A stretch of 64,000 nucleotides of DNA, from positions 372,001-436,000 of the forward strand of contig CP095846.1 in assembly GCA_023100825.1 (NCBI GenBank), read 5' to 3'. The position numbers were made by a program, and so were the translations under genes. This DNA comes from Nocardioidaceae bacterium SCSIO 66511. GTDB taxonomy: Bacteria > Actinomycetota > Actinomycetes > Propionibacteriales > Nocardioidaceae. The first letter of the stretch is position 1. The number at the start of each line of letters is the position of its first letter. The notes below the pieces were generated by a model, which did no database searches, was not told where the DNA came from, and saw nothing but the letters and a program-made list of their open reading frames with translations. Positions 8,978-17,698 of this stretch are shown one piece after another.

Positions 8978-9373
8978 GTGTTCGGTGAAGGACAGGGCAT
9001 GCCCGATATGTCGCAGCTGCTTGCGCAGGCTCAGCAGATGCAGGAGCAACTCGTTGCCGCTAAGGACCAGCTGGCCGAGGAACGCGTGACCGGCTCGGCC
9101 GCGAACGGGCTCGTCAGCGCGACCGTCACCGGCACCGGCGATCTCGTGGCCGTCGACATCAAGCCCGCGGCGATCGACCCCGACGATACGGAGACGCTCG
9201 GAGACATGGTGGTCGCCGCTGTACGCGACGCCGGCGAGAAGGCCAACGAACTCGCCGCCGACCGGCTCGGCCCCCTCGCGGGCTTCGGCGAGGGCGGTCC
9301 CGACCTTCCCGGCGGGTTCGGCCAAGGCGGTCCCGAGCTCCCCGGCGGAGGGAACCCACCCGGCTTCCACTGA
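8978..9373 (+). CDS. ybaB: YbaB/EbfC nucleoid-associated protein
   Basis: A 131-aa small DNA-binding protein. The N-terminal Gln-rich helix (SQLLAQAQQMQEQL) and the central segment GLVSATVTGTGDLVAVDIKP are diagnostic. YbaB dimers coat DNA and the gene usually precedes recR. The C-terminal 30 residues are a Gly/Pro-rich tail with two near-identical repeats (FGEGGPDLPGG and FGQGGPELPGG), an extension absent from enterobacterial YbaB. The GTG at 8978 is preceded by AAGGAG at ideal spacing; an ATG at 8999 is a possible alternative. A 319-bp gap separates it from recR. Confidence 0.9.
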   Translation: MFGEGQGMPDMSQLLAQAQQMQEQLVAAKDQLAEERVTGSAANGLVSATVTGTGDLVAVDIKPAAIDPDDTETLGDMVVAAVRDAGEKANELAADRLGPLAGFGEGGPDLPGGFGQGGPELPGGGNPPGFH

Positions 9374-9381
9374 ACACCGGA

Positions 9382-9416
9382 TCGCGTCGCGTCGCGTCGC
9401 GTCGCGTCGCGTCGCG
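9382..9416. repeat. Simple tandem repeat, seven copies of TCGCG
   Basis: Seven perfect head-to-tail copies of a 5-bp unit begin 8 bp after the ybaB stop codon. The unit length, not a multiple of three, and its intergenic position suggest slippage-prone, non-coding DNA. Confidence 0.9.
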
Positions 9417-9692
9417 GCGGTCGGGCGTGGTCGGCCGTTCTGGAATGGCCGTTGACGGTGTGAGCGCGTACGAGAACTGCGTGAAAGCTGTACGGGCGGT
9501 TCTGGAAAGTGTGAGCACGTACGGGTACGGCGTGGAAAGTGTGCTGTGATATCTACGGGGTCCCGTTCCAGAGCAGCAACCGGCGGGGGCGGGGATTTCG
9601 ACTCCCATGGCAGCCGGAGCTCAACAGAGTAGCCAGATTGAAGCGCAACCTCGGTTCGCCTCCCAAAAAGACCAAGGAGCAAGTACAGAAGC
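9417..9692. other. Non-coding stretch between ybaB and recR with degenerate repeats
   Basis: No convincing gene is seen. The stretch contains two diverged direct-repeat blocks (about 9437-9492 and 9500-9546) sharing GTTCTGGAA, GTGTGAGC and CGTACG words, and a GTTCCAGAG at about 9563 that inverts TTCTGGAA. Codon-like periodicity is absent. It probably holds the recR promoter. Confidence 0.5.
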
Positions 9693-10292
9693 ATGTACGA
9701 GGGCATTGTCCAGGACCTCATCGACGAGCTCGGACGGCTGCCGGGCATCGGTCCGAAGAGCGCCCAACGCATTGCGTTCTACGTTCTCGACGCCGACCCC
9801 GCCGACGTACGCAGGCTCGCCGACGTGTTGATCGAGGTCAAGGACAAGGTGCGGTTCTGCGTTGTCTGCGGCAATGTCGCGGAGGCGGAGAAATGCCGCA
9901 TCTGCGCCGACCCGCGGCGCAACGAGGCGGTGATCTGCGTCGTCGAGGAGTCCAAAGACGTCGTCGCGATCGAGCGTACGCGCGAGTTCCGCGGGCGCTA
10001 CCACGTGCTCGGCGGCGCGATCTCGCCGATCGAGGGCATCGGCCCCGATGAGCTGCGGATCAAGGATCTGATGAAGCGACTCGCCGACGGGACGGTCCAG
10101 GAGGTCATCATCGCGACCGATCCGAACCTCGAGGGCGAGGCGACCGCGACCTATCTCACGCGCCTCCTCAAGCCGTTAGGGTTGCGCGTAACCCGGCTGG
10201 CGAGTGGACTGCCGGTAGGAGGCGACCTCGAGTACGCAGACGAGGTCACGTTAGGGCGAGCGTTCGAGGGGAGGAGATCCGTCGATGACTAG
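9693..10292 (+). CDS. recR: Recombination mediator protein RecR
   Basis: A 199-aa protein of normal RecR length. It has a helix-hairpin-helix ([12 protein letters not shown], residues 15-26), a four-cysteine zinc finger (Cys56, 59, 68, 71), then a Toprim domain with VVEES and the acidic segment [12 protein letters not shown]. With RecO/RecF it helps load RecA on gapped DNA. The last 8 bp overlap the start of the DUF5063 gene, so the two are co-translated. Confidence 0.97.
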   Translation: MYEGIVQDLIDELGRLPGIGPKSAQRIAFYVLDADPADVRRLADVLIEVKDKVRFCVVCGNVAEAEKCRICADPRRNEAVICVVEESKDVVAIERTREFRGRYHVLGGAISPIEGIGPDELRIKDLMKRLADGTVQEVIIATDPNLEGEATATYLTRLLKPLGLRVTRLASGLPVGGDLEYADEVTLGRAFEGRRSVDD

Positions 10293-10863
10293 CGACAGCA
10301 CGTCGGTCGAGGACTCCGCGTTGGGTGACGATGTGGCGAGTAGCGATCTCGAGGACCTCGGTCAGTCGGTGGCCGACCAGACGAAGAGCTTTCTGATCGC
10401 GGTGCGCGCGATGGCGTCGACCCAGGATCCCGGTAAGACGATCCCGTTGTTGTTGCTCGAGGTGAGTCAGCTGCTGCTCGCGGGCGCCCGGCTCGCTGCG
10501 CAGGTCGATTTCGTACCCGAGGAGAAGTACGAGACCGACGTCGGTCCCGACCCCGATCTGGATGCGATCCGGGGTTCGCTCGCCGAGACGCTGGAGGGCT
10601 TCGATGAGTACACTGAGGTTTTCGACCCGTACTTCCAGCCGCCGGAGCTCGTGACTTCTCGCATCTCCGACGACATCGCCTCGATCGCGGGCAGCGTTGC
10701 GCACGGGCTGAAACACCACGAGGCCGGTCGGGTCGGCGAGGCTCTGTGGTGGTGGCAGTTCTCGTACGTCTCGTCGTGGGGCGGCGAGGCCAGCGCCGCG
10801 CTGCGGGCGCTGCAGTCGATCATCTCCCACGATCGTCTCGACACGGAGCCCGAGCCCGCTTGA
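10285..10863 (+). CDS. DUF5063 domain protein
   Basis: A 192-aa acidic, mostly helical protein matching the actinobacterial DUF5063 family (features: [15 protein letters not shown], the aromatic segment [14 protein letters not shown], and the end LRALQSII). No catalytic motif or signal peptide is visible and its function is unknown. The start ATG at 10285 lies inside the end of recR, preceded by a strong GAGGGGAGGAG. The recR-DUF5063 pair is often followed by the aspartokinase gene in related genomes; here the nar operon intervenes. Confidence 0.85.
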   Translation: MTSDSTSVEDSALGDDVASSDLEDLGQSVADQTKSFLIAVRAMASTQDPGKTIPLLLLEVSQLLLAGARLAAQVDFVPEEKYETDVGPDPDLDAIRGSLAETLEGFDEYTEVFDPYFQPPELVTSRISDDIASIAGSVAHGLKHHEAGRVGEALWWWQFSYVSSWGGEASAALRALQSIISHDRLDTEPEPA

Positions 10864-10908
10864 GCCAGTGCCCGTGCAGAGGTGCGCTTTTGCGCCTACC
10901 GTATTCCC

Positions 10909-13900
10909 ATGGCCGAGGGAGCACGGGCTGGAATCGACGGTGAAGCCTCCGACGCTCTGCTGAAGGTCGGGCGGTACTTCACGAAGTGGGACGAAACCGC
11001 TGACGGGCGGGCCGTGTTCCGCAAGGGCGGCCGTCAGGGCGACGTCTTCTATCGAGACCGTTGGAGCCACGACAAGGTCGTCCGGTCCACCCACGGGGTC
11101 AACTGCACCGGCTCGTGCTCGTGGAAGGTGTACGTCAAGGACGGCATCATCACCTGGGAGTCGCAGCAGACGGATTACCCGTCCGTCGGGCCCGATCGAC
11201 CCGAGTACGAACCCCGCGGCTGCCCGAGAGGCGCCGCGTTCTCTTGGTACACCTACTCGCCCACCAGAGTCCGCTACCCGTACGCGCGCGGGGTGCTGAT
11301 CGAGATGTACCGGGAGGCCAAGCAGCGCCTCGGCGATCCGGTCGAGGCGTGGGCGGATGTCGTCGGTGACGTGGAGCGTCGGCGCACGTACCAACGCGCG
11401 CGAGGCAAGGGCGGCCTGGTGCGCATCTCGTGGGACGAAGCCACCGAGATCACCGCGGCCGCGCACGTACACACGATCAAGCGGTACGGGCCGGACCGCT
11501 GTGCCGGGTTCTCGCCGATTCCGGCGATGTCGATCGTCTCGCACTGCGTCGGCACCCGCTTCATCCAGCTCATCGGCGGCGCGATGACGTCGTTCTACGA
11601 CTGGTACGCCGACCTTCCGGTGGCGAGCCCGCAGGTGTTCGGCGACCAGACCGACGTACCAGAGTCCGGCGACTGGTGGGACTCCACGTACTTGATGATG
11701 TGGGGCTCAAACGTTCCCGTCACCCGTACACCCGATGCGCACTGGATGGCCGAGGTCCGCTACCGGGGTACGAAGGTCGTCGCCATCAGTCCCGACTACG
11801 CCGACAACACGAAGTTCGCGGACGAGTGGCTGCCTGCACAGGCCGGCACCGACGCCGCGCTCGCCATGGCGATGGGCCATGTGATGCTGCGGGAGTTCTT
11901 CGTCGACCGCGAGGTCGGGTTCTTCTCCGACTACGTACGCACGTACACCGATCTTCCGTTCCTGATCCGTCTGCGCAAGCACGGCGACGACTTGGTGCCG
12001 GGCAAGTTCCTCACGGCATCCGACCTCGGCGAGAGCAGTGAGGAGGACGCCTGGAAGACCGTCGTCCTGGACGAGGCGACTGGTGCTCCCGTCGTGCCGA
12101 ACGGTTCGATGGGTTTCCGGTATGCGGCGAGTGGCGAGGGCCGCTGGAATCTCGACCTCGACGGCGTCACGCCGCGACTGTCGATGTACGGCGACGAGGC
12201 GGAGGTCGCCGAGGTGCTGATGCCGTCGTTCGGCAGCGCCGACGGCACCGGTGAGACGCTGCGTCGAGGCGTGCCGGTACGCGAGGTCGGTGGCGAGCTG
12301 GTCACGACGGTCTTCGATCTGATGCTCGCCCAGTACGGCGTGCACCGTGACGGGCTACCCGGCGAGTGGCCGAGTGGGTACGAGGACCCGAGCACGCCGT
12401 ACACCCCCGCCTGGCAGGAGGAGATCACCAGCGTGCCTGCGCAGGCCTGCATCCGGATCGCGCGGGAGTTCGCAACGAACGCCGAGGAGTCCGGCGGTCG
12501 GTCGATGATCATCATGGGCGCCGGCATCTGCCAGTGGTTCCACGGCGATGCCACGTACCGCGCGGTTCTGACGCTGCTGCTGTTGACGGGGTGCATGGGC
12601 CGCAACGGCGGTGGCTGGGCACATTACGTCGGTCAGGAGAAGTGCCGGCCGATCACCGGGTGGATCTCCCTCGCGAACGCACTCGACTGGTCGCGTCCGC
12701 CGCGTACGGTGCCGGGCACGTCGTACTGGTACATGCACACCGACCAGTGGCGCACCGACGGCTACCCGGCAGATGCGCTCGCCTCCCCGCTCGCCGACGG
12801 GCACCTCGCGGGAATGCACACGGCTGACACGATCGCGGCGTCGGCGCGGATGGGTTGGATGCCGTTCTATCCGCAGTTCGACCGTAATCCGCTCGACCTC
12901 GCCGACGATGCGACCGCCGCCGTCGATGCGGGAGACAGCCCCGATGCGGGGGCGTACGTGGCCGAGCGGCTCGTCGACGGAGAGCTCAAACCGGCAATCG
13001 AAGATGTCGATGCGCCCGAGAACTGGCCGCGCACGCTGGTGCTCTGGCGATCCAACCTGATGGGGTCGTCGGCCAAGGGGAGTGAGTACTTCCAGCGCCA
13101 TCTCCTCGGCACGATCTCCAACACCACTGCCGATCAGGCAGATGAGGGCGATCGACCCCGCGATGTGCGCTGGCGCGACGAGGCGCCCGAAGGAAAGCTC
13201 GACCTGCTCGTCTCCGCCGACTTCCGGATGACCTCGACGACGTTGCTGTCCGACATCGTGTTCCCGGCTGCAACGTGGTACGAGAAGAACGATCTCTCGT
13301 CGACCGACATGCACCCGTTTGTGCATGCGTTCAGCCCGGCGATCGACCCGCCGTGGGAGGCGAAAACCGACTTCGAGACGTTCCATGCGATCGCCCGCAA
13401 GCTGTCCGAGATGGCGAAGACACATCTCGGGGTGCGCCGCGACCTGGTCAGCGTCCCGATGCAGCATGACACTCCGGGTCAGACCGCGCAGCCGGGCGGA
13501 GCGGTACGCGACTGGCGGGCCGGCGACGCGAATGCGCAACCAGGTAAGACGATGCCGAACTTCGCGGTGGTCGAGCGCGACTACACCGCGATCGCCGACA
13601 AGCTCGGCGCGGTCGGGCCGCTCGCAGATGAGCTCGGATTCACCGTCAAGAATGTCACGTACGACCTGACCGATGAGGTGGCGAGACTCGGCAAGCAGCA
13701 CGGCGTGATGAGTCACGGTGCGGCTGCCGGTCGCCCGGCACTCGACACCGACGCGAAGCTCGCCGACGCGATCCTCGCGTTCTCCGGCACGACGAACGGA
13801 TCCCTTGCACTGCAAGGCTTTCGTACGCTCGAACGCCGAGTCGGCAAGCCGCTCGCTGATCTCGCCGAGGGTTCCGAGGAGCGGCGCATCACGTTCGCCG

Positions 13901-14610
13901 ACACGCAACGCGGACCGGTACCGGTCATCACCTCGCCGGAGTGGTCCGGCTCCGAGACCGGTGGGCGTCGGTACGCGCCGTTCACCGTCAACATCGAGCG
14001 CCTCAAGCCGTTTCACACCCTCACCGGCAGGATGCATTTCTACCTCGATCACGACTGGCTGAGTGATCTCGGCGAGCAGCTGCCGACGTACCGGCCGCCG
14101 GTCGACCTGCAGGCGTTGTTCGGTGCGCCACCATTCGGTCCCAACGGCGGTAACCAGGTGACGGTCCGCTACCTGACTCCGCACTCGAAGTGGTCGATCC
14201 ACTCCGAGTATCAAGACAACCTGTTCATGCTGTCACTGTCGCGCGGCGGTCCGACGGTCTGGATGAGTCCCGCCGACGCCGAGTCGATCGAGGTCTCCGA
14301 CAACGACTGGGTCGAGTGCGTCAACCCCAACGGCGTTCTGGTCGGCCGCGCGATCGTCAGCCACCGGATGCCGACCGGCGTCGTGTACGTGTATCACGCG
14401 CAGGAACGCACCATCGACGTGCCGAAGTCGGAAGCGACGGGCCGACGCGGCGGCATCCACAACTCGGTGACCCGGCTGCTGGTCAAGCCGACGCATCTGA
14501 TCGGCGCGTACGCCCAGCTCTCGTACGCGTTCAACTACCTCGGACCCACCGGAAATCAACGCGACATGGTGTCGACGGTTCGCAAACGATCGCAGGACGT
14601 CACGTACTGA
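10909..14610 (+). CDS. narG: Respiratory nitrate reductase alpha subunit
   Basis: A 1233-aa molybdopterin oxidoreductase, the normal NarG length. The FS0 iron-sulfur cluster site is His62-x3-Cys66-x3-Cys70 with a final Cys104 in PRGCPRGA; the His ligand is characteristic of NarG. The Mo-bis-MGD domain follows, with YDWYADLP near residue 225 and MWGSNVP near 265. It reduces nitrate to nitrite on the cytoplasmic face. There is no Tat signal, as usual for NarG when not paired with a periplasmic form. I chose the ATG at 10909; an in-frame GTG at 10882 would add nine residues. No clear Shine-Dalgarno sequence is seen. It is first in narGHJI, 45 bp after the DUF5063 gene. Confidence 0.97.
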   Translation: MAEGARAGIDGEASDALLKVGRYFTKWDETADGRAVFRKGGRQGDVFYRDRWSHDKVVRSTHGVNCTGSCSWKVYVKDGIITWESQQTDYPSVGPDRPEYEPRGCPRGAAFSWYTYSPTRVRYPYARGVLIEMYREAKQRLGDPVEAWADVVGDVERRRTYQRARGKGGLVRISWDEATEITAAAHVHTIKRYGPDRCAGFSPIPAMSIVSHCVGTRFIQLIGGAMTSFYDWYADLPVASPQVFGDQTDVPESGDWWDSTYLMMWGSNVPVTRTPDAHWMAEVRYRGTKVVAISPDYADNTKFADEWLPAQAGTDAALAMAMGHVMLREFFVDREVGFFSDYVRTYTDLPFLIRLRKHGDDLVPGKFLTASDLGESSEEDAWKTVVLDEATGAPVVPNGSMGFRYAASGEGRWNLDLDGVTPRLSMYGDEAEVAEVLMPSFGSADGTGETLRRGVPVREVGGELVTTVFDLMLAQYGVHRDGLPGEWPSGYEDPSTPYTPAWQEEITSVPAQACIRIAREFATNAEESGGRSMIIMGAGICQWFHGDATYRAVLTLLLLTGCMGRNGGGWAHYVGQEKCRPITGWISLANALDWSRPPRTVPGTSYWYMHTDQWRTDGYPADALASPLADGHLAGMHTADTIAASARMGWMPFYPQFDRNPLDLADDATAAVDAGDSPDAGAYVAERLVDGELKPAIEDVDAPENWPRTLVLWRSNLMGSSAKGSEYFQRHLLGTISNTTADQADEGDRPRDVRWRDEAPEGKLDLLVSADFRMTSTTLLSDIVFPAATWYEKNDLSSTDMHPFVHAFSPAIDPPWEAKTDFETFHAIARKLSEMAKTHLGVRRDLVSVPMQHDTPGQTAQPGGAVRDWRAGDANAQPGKTMPNFAVVERDYTAIADKLGAVGPLADELGFTVKNVTYDLTDEVARLGKQHGVMSHGAAAGRPALDTDAKLADAILAFSGTTNGSLALQGFRTLERRVGKPLADLAEGSEERRITFADTQRGPVPVITSPEWSGSETGGRRYAPFTVNIERLKPFHTLTGRMHFYLDHDWLSDLGEQLPTYRPPVDLQALFGAPPFGPNGGNQVTVRYLTPHSKWSIHSEYQDNLFMLSLSRGGPTVWMSPADAESIEVSDNDWVECVNPNGVLVGRAIVSHRMPTGVVYVYHAQERTIDVPKSEATGRRGGIHNSVTRLLVKPTHLIGAYAQLSYAFNYLGPTGNQRDMVSTVRKRSQDVTY

Positions 14611-14629
14611 CCTAGGGAGGCGTACAGGC

Positions 14630-16291
14630 ATGAGGGTCATGGCCCAGATGGGCATGGTGATGAACCTCGACAAATGCATCGGGTGCCATACCTGCTCGGT
14701 GACGTGCAAGCAGGCCTGGACGAACCGAGCCGGCACCGAGTACGTGTGGTTCAACAACGTCGAGACTCGGCCGGGACAGGGCTACCCGCGTCGGTACGAA
14801 GACCAGGATCGCTGGCGTGGAGGCTGGGAGCTCAACAGACGTGGACGGTTGCGCCTCAAGACAGGTAGCCGCGTCAAGCGACTGTTGAGCATCTTCGCCA
14901 GCCCGGTGCAACCTGAGCTCGACGACTACTACGAGCCGTGGACGTACGACTACCAGGCGCTCGTCGAGGCGCCGCTCGGAGACGACTTCCCGGTAGCACG
15001 GCCGAAGTCGCTGATCACGGGTTCGGATACGAAGGTCAAATGGTCGGCCAACTGGGACGACGATCTCGGTGGTGCACCCGAGATGGGCCATCTCGATCCG
15101 ATGGTCGAGCAGGTGCGACGTACGTCCGAGGACAAGATCAAGTTCGAGTACGAGCAGACGTTCATGTTCTTCCTACCGCGCATCTGCGAGCACTGCCTCA
15201 ACCCGTCGTGCATGGCGTCCTGCCCCTCCGGCGCGATCTACAAGCGGGCAGAAGACGGCATCGTGCTGGTGGACCAGGACCGTTGCCGAGGCTGGCGACA
15301 GTGCATCACCGGTTGTCCGTACAAGAAGATCTACTTCAACCACAAGTCAGGCAAGGCGGAGAAGTGCACGTTCTGCTACCCGCGCATCGAAGTCGGACTG
15401 CCGACCGTCTGCTCCGAGACCTGCGTCGGCCGGCTGCGCTACCTGGGGCTCTTCCTGTACGACGCCGACCGCGTGACCGAGGCGGCGGCAACGCCGGAAG
15501 ACAAGGATCTGTACGAGGCCCAACTCGACCTGCTGTTGGATCCGTCCGACCCGGAGGTGATCGAGGCGGCCCGTCGCGACGGCATCCCCGACGACTGGAT
15601 GGACGCGGCCCGGCGATCTCCGGTGTATGCACTCGCGAAGAAGTACCGCGTGGCGCTGCCGTTGCATCCGGAGTACCGCACGATGCCGATGGTCTGGTAC
15701 GTGCCTCCGTTGTCACCGATCGTCGATCTCCTGCAGGAGCAGGGCCACGACGCGGAGAGTCGCGACAACTTGTTCGGCGCGATCGACGCGCTGCGCATAC
15801 CACTGGAATACCTCGCGGGCCTGTTCACCGCAGGCGACACAGAAGTCGTCGGGGGCGTACTGGAGAAGCTCGCCGCCATGCGTGCGTACATGCGAGACGT
15901 GACTCTCGGACGCGAGACCGACCCCACGATCCCGAACTCCGTCGGGATGTCCGAGGAGTCGATGTACGAGATGTACCGGCTGATGGCGATCGCGAAGTAC
16001 GACGAGCGTTACGTGATCCCCAAAGCCCATGTGGAGCAGGCACATGAGCTGGAGGAGATCGGCTGCTCACTCGACTTCGACGGTGGTCCGGGAATGTACG
16101 AGTCCGGCCCGTTCGGTGAGGCGAGCGGGCAACCCGCACCGGTCGCTGTCGAGACGTTCGAGGCGCTCCGCCGACGGCAGACCTCCGATCACCCGGCGAG
16201 TTCGGAGGGACTCCAAGGTCGCGTCAACCTGCTGAACTGGGACGGCAACGGCACTCCAGACGGCCTGTTCCCTCCAGAGGATCGATCGTGA
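14630..16291 (+). CDS. narH: Respiratory nitrate reductase beta subunit
   Basis: A 553-aa iron-sulfur electron-transfer subunit. The first cluster motif is CIGCHTCSVTCKQ near residues 18-30; the others are CEHCLNPSCMASCPSG, then CRGWRQCITGCP, where Trp replaces a cysteine and specifies the [3Fe-4S] cluster, then CTFCYPRI and the CSETC segment. It carries electrons from NarI haems to NarG. It starts 19 bp after narG with GGGAGG upstream. Its stop overlaps the narJ GTG start by 3 bp. Confidence 0.97.
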   Translation: MRVMAQMGMVMNLDKCIGCHTCSVTCKQAWTNRAGTEYVWFNNVETRPGQGYPRRYEDQDRWRGGWELNRRGRLRLKTGSRVKRLLSIFASPVQPELDDYYEPWTYDYQALVEAPLGDDFPVARPKSLITGSDTKVKWSANWDDDLGGAPEMGHLDPMVEQVRRTSEDKIKFEYEQTFMFFLPRICEHCLNPSCMASCPSGAIYKRAEDGIVLVDQDRCRGWRQCITGCPYKKIYFNHKSGKAEKCTFCYPRIEVGLPTVCSETCVGRLRYLGLFLYDADRVTEAAATPEDKDLYEAQLDLLLDPSDPEVIEAARRDGIPDDWMDAARRSPVYALAKKYRVALPLHPEYRTMPMVWYVPPLSPIVDLLQEQGHDAESRDNLFGAIDALRIPLEYLAGLFTAGDTEVVGGVLEKLAAMRAYMRDVTLGRETDPTIPNSVGMSEESMYEMYRLMAIAKYDERYVIPKAHVEQAHELEEIGCSLDFDGGPGMYESGPFGEASGQPAPVAVETFEALRRRQTSDHPASSEGLQGRVNLLNWDGNGTPDGLFPPEDRS

Positions 16292-16920
16292 CCGCCCGCG
16301 TCGTCTACCAAGTCGCGTCGTGGTGTCTCGGTTACCCCGACATCGAGCTCGTAGAGCGGATTCCGCTGCTACGCGCTGCGCTTGCCGAGCAAGCTGATTC
16401 CGAGCGAATCCGCTTGCTACGTGGCGTTCTCGACCACCTGGAGAGTACGCCGCTCGACACGCTGTCGCGGCAGTACGTCGAGGTCTTCGACCTGTCGCGT
16501 AAGCATGCGCTGTACCTCTCGTATTGGACCGACGGTGATACTCGCCGCCGCGGCGAGGTGCTCGGTTCGTTCAAACAGCGGTATCGCGACAGCGGTTATC
16601 TGGTCCAGACCGGCGGCGAGCTGCCCGACTTCCTCCCGATGGTGCTCGAGTACGCAGCACTCGTCGACCCCGAGGACGGTCACGAGTTGTTGCAGTCGTA
16701 CCGACCGAGTCTCGAGCTGCTGCGAATCGCCTTGCAGGAAAGGGAAACCCCGTACGCGGACGTACTCGTCGCGGTGTGTGCGACTCTGCCGGGTGCGTCG
16801 CCCGCCGACCGCGCTGCCGTGATGCGGATGGCAGGAGCCGGTCCGCCGACCGAGACGGTCGGCCTCGAACCGTACGACCCGCGGCTACTGCCGATCCACG
16901 AATCGGGAGGGCTGCGCTGA
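16288..16920 (+). CDS. narJ: Nitrate reductase assembly chaperone (delta subunit)
   Basis: A 210-aa all-helical TorD/NarJ-type protein, with the segments SWCLGYPD, QYVEVFDLSRKHALYLSYW and GELPDFLPMVLEY typical of the family. It binds apo-NarG and guides molybdenum cofactor insertion and membrane attachment but is not part of the final enzyme. The GTG at 16288 overlaps the narH stop, and its TGA overlaps the narI ATG by one base, giving a tightly coupled operon. Confidence 0.95.
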   Translation: MTARVVYQVASWCLGYPDIELVERIPLLRAALAEQADSERIRLLRGVLDHLESTPLDTLSRQYVEVFDLSRKHALYLSYWTDGDTRRRGEVLGSFKQRYRDSGYLVQTGGELPDFLPMVLEYAALVDPEDGHELLQSYRPSLELLRIALQERETPYADVLVAVCATLPGASPADRAAVMRMAGAGPPTETVGLEPYDPRLLPIHESGGLR

Positions 16921-17666
16921 TGGACACCTTGCTGTGGGGCGTTCTGCCGTACGTGATGCTCGCGGTCCTTATCGGCGGCAGCATCTGGCGCTATCGGTAC
17001 GACAAGTTCGGCTGGACCACCCGGTCGTCGCAGCTCTACGAGTCACGGTTACTGCGCATCGGGTCGCCCCTGTTCCACTTCGGCATCCTGCTCGTTGTCG
17101 TCGGCCACATCGGCGGCCTCGTCATCCCCGAGTCCTGGACCGAGGCACTCGGAATCTCCGAAGACCTCTACCACTTCAATGCATTGTTCTTCGGCTCGAT
17201 CGCGGGTCTGTGCACGCTCGCGGGCATCGTGATCCTGATCTACCGACGGCGACGTACCGGCCCCGTGTTCATGGCGACGACCTGGAACGACAAGACGATG
17301 TACGTGGTGCTCGTCGCTGCGATCGTTCTTGGCCTGTGGACGACGCTCGTGAGCGTGGGTGCCGGGCACGACGCCCACAACTACCGCGAGACCGTGTCCC
17401 CGTGGTTCCGTTCGGTCTTCTATCTGCAACCGGACGTCGACTCGATGGCGGCAGCGCCGATCCAGTTTCACATCCACGCGCTCGTCGGGATGCTGTTGTT
17501 CACCATCTGGCCGTTCACTCGGCTCGTGCACGCATTCACCGCGCCGGTGCACTACCTGTTCCGTCCGTACATCGTCTACCGGAGTCGTGACCGTGCATCG
17601 ACCTCCGGTTCGCGTACCCCGCCTCGCGGCTGGTCGCCCGTAGGTACCCGAGACCGAGAACGCTGA
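16920..17666 (+). CDS. narI: Respiratory nitrate reductase gamma subunit (cytochrome b)
   Basis: A 248-aa membrane protein with five predicted transmembrane segments. Haem-ligand histidines are in FHFGILLVVVGH (first pair) and HIHALVGML / RLVHAF (second pair). It oxidises menaquinol at the outer face and passes electrons to NarH. The ATG at 16920 shares its A with the narJ stop. A longer open frame exists but lies within narJ. The C-terminal 25 residues (Ser/Arg/Pro-rich) are variable and not conserved in the family. Confidence 0.95.
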   Translation: MDTLLWGVLPYVMLAVLIGGSIWRYRYDKFGWTTRSSQLYESRLLRIGSPLFHFGILLVVVGHIGGLVIPESWTEALGISEDLYHFNALFFGSIAGLCTLAGIVILIYRRRRTGPVFMATTWNDKTMYVVLVAAIVLGLWTTLVSVGAGHDAHNYRETVSPWFRSVFYLQPDVDSMAAAPIQFHIHALVGMLLFTIWPFTRLVHAFTAPVHYLFRPYIVYRSRDRASTSGSRTPPRGWSPVGTRDRER

Positions 17667-17698
17667 TCCGACCCAGCCCGAGAGGCCGAGGAGCCGCC

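Noticed and set aside
9382-9416. CRISPR-like repeat
   Set aside because: The unit is only 5 bp with no spacers. It is a microsatellite. No CRISPR array or cas gene is in the window.
10864-10908. Fnr/Crp site ahead of narG
   Set aside because: No inverted TTGAT/ATCAA or TGTGA/TCACA pair is found in the gap.
12355-14214. A 619-codon open frame opposite narG
   Set aside because: Antisense to narG with no start signal and no recognisable protein features.
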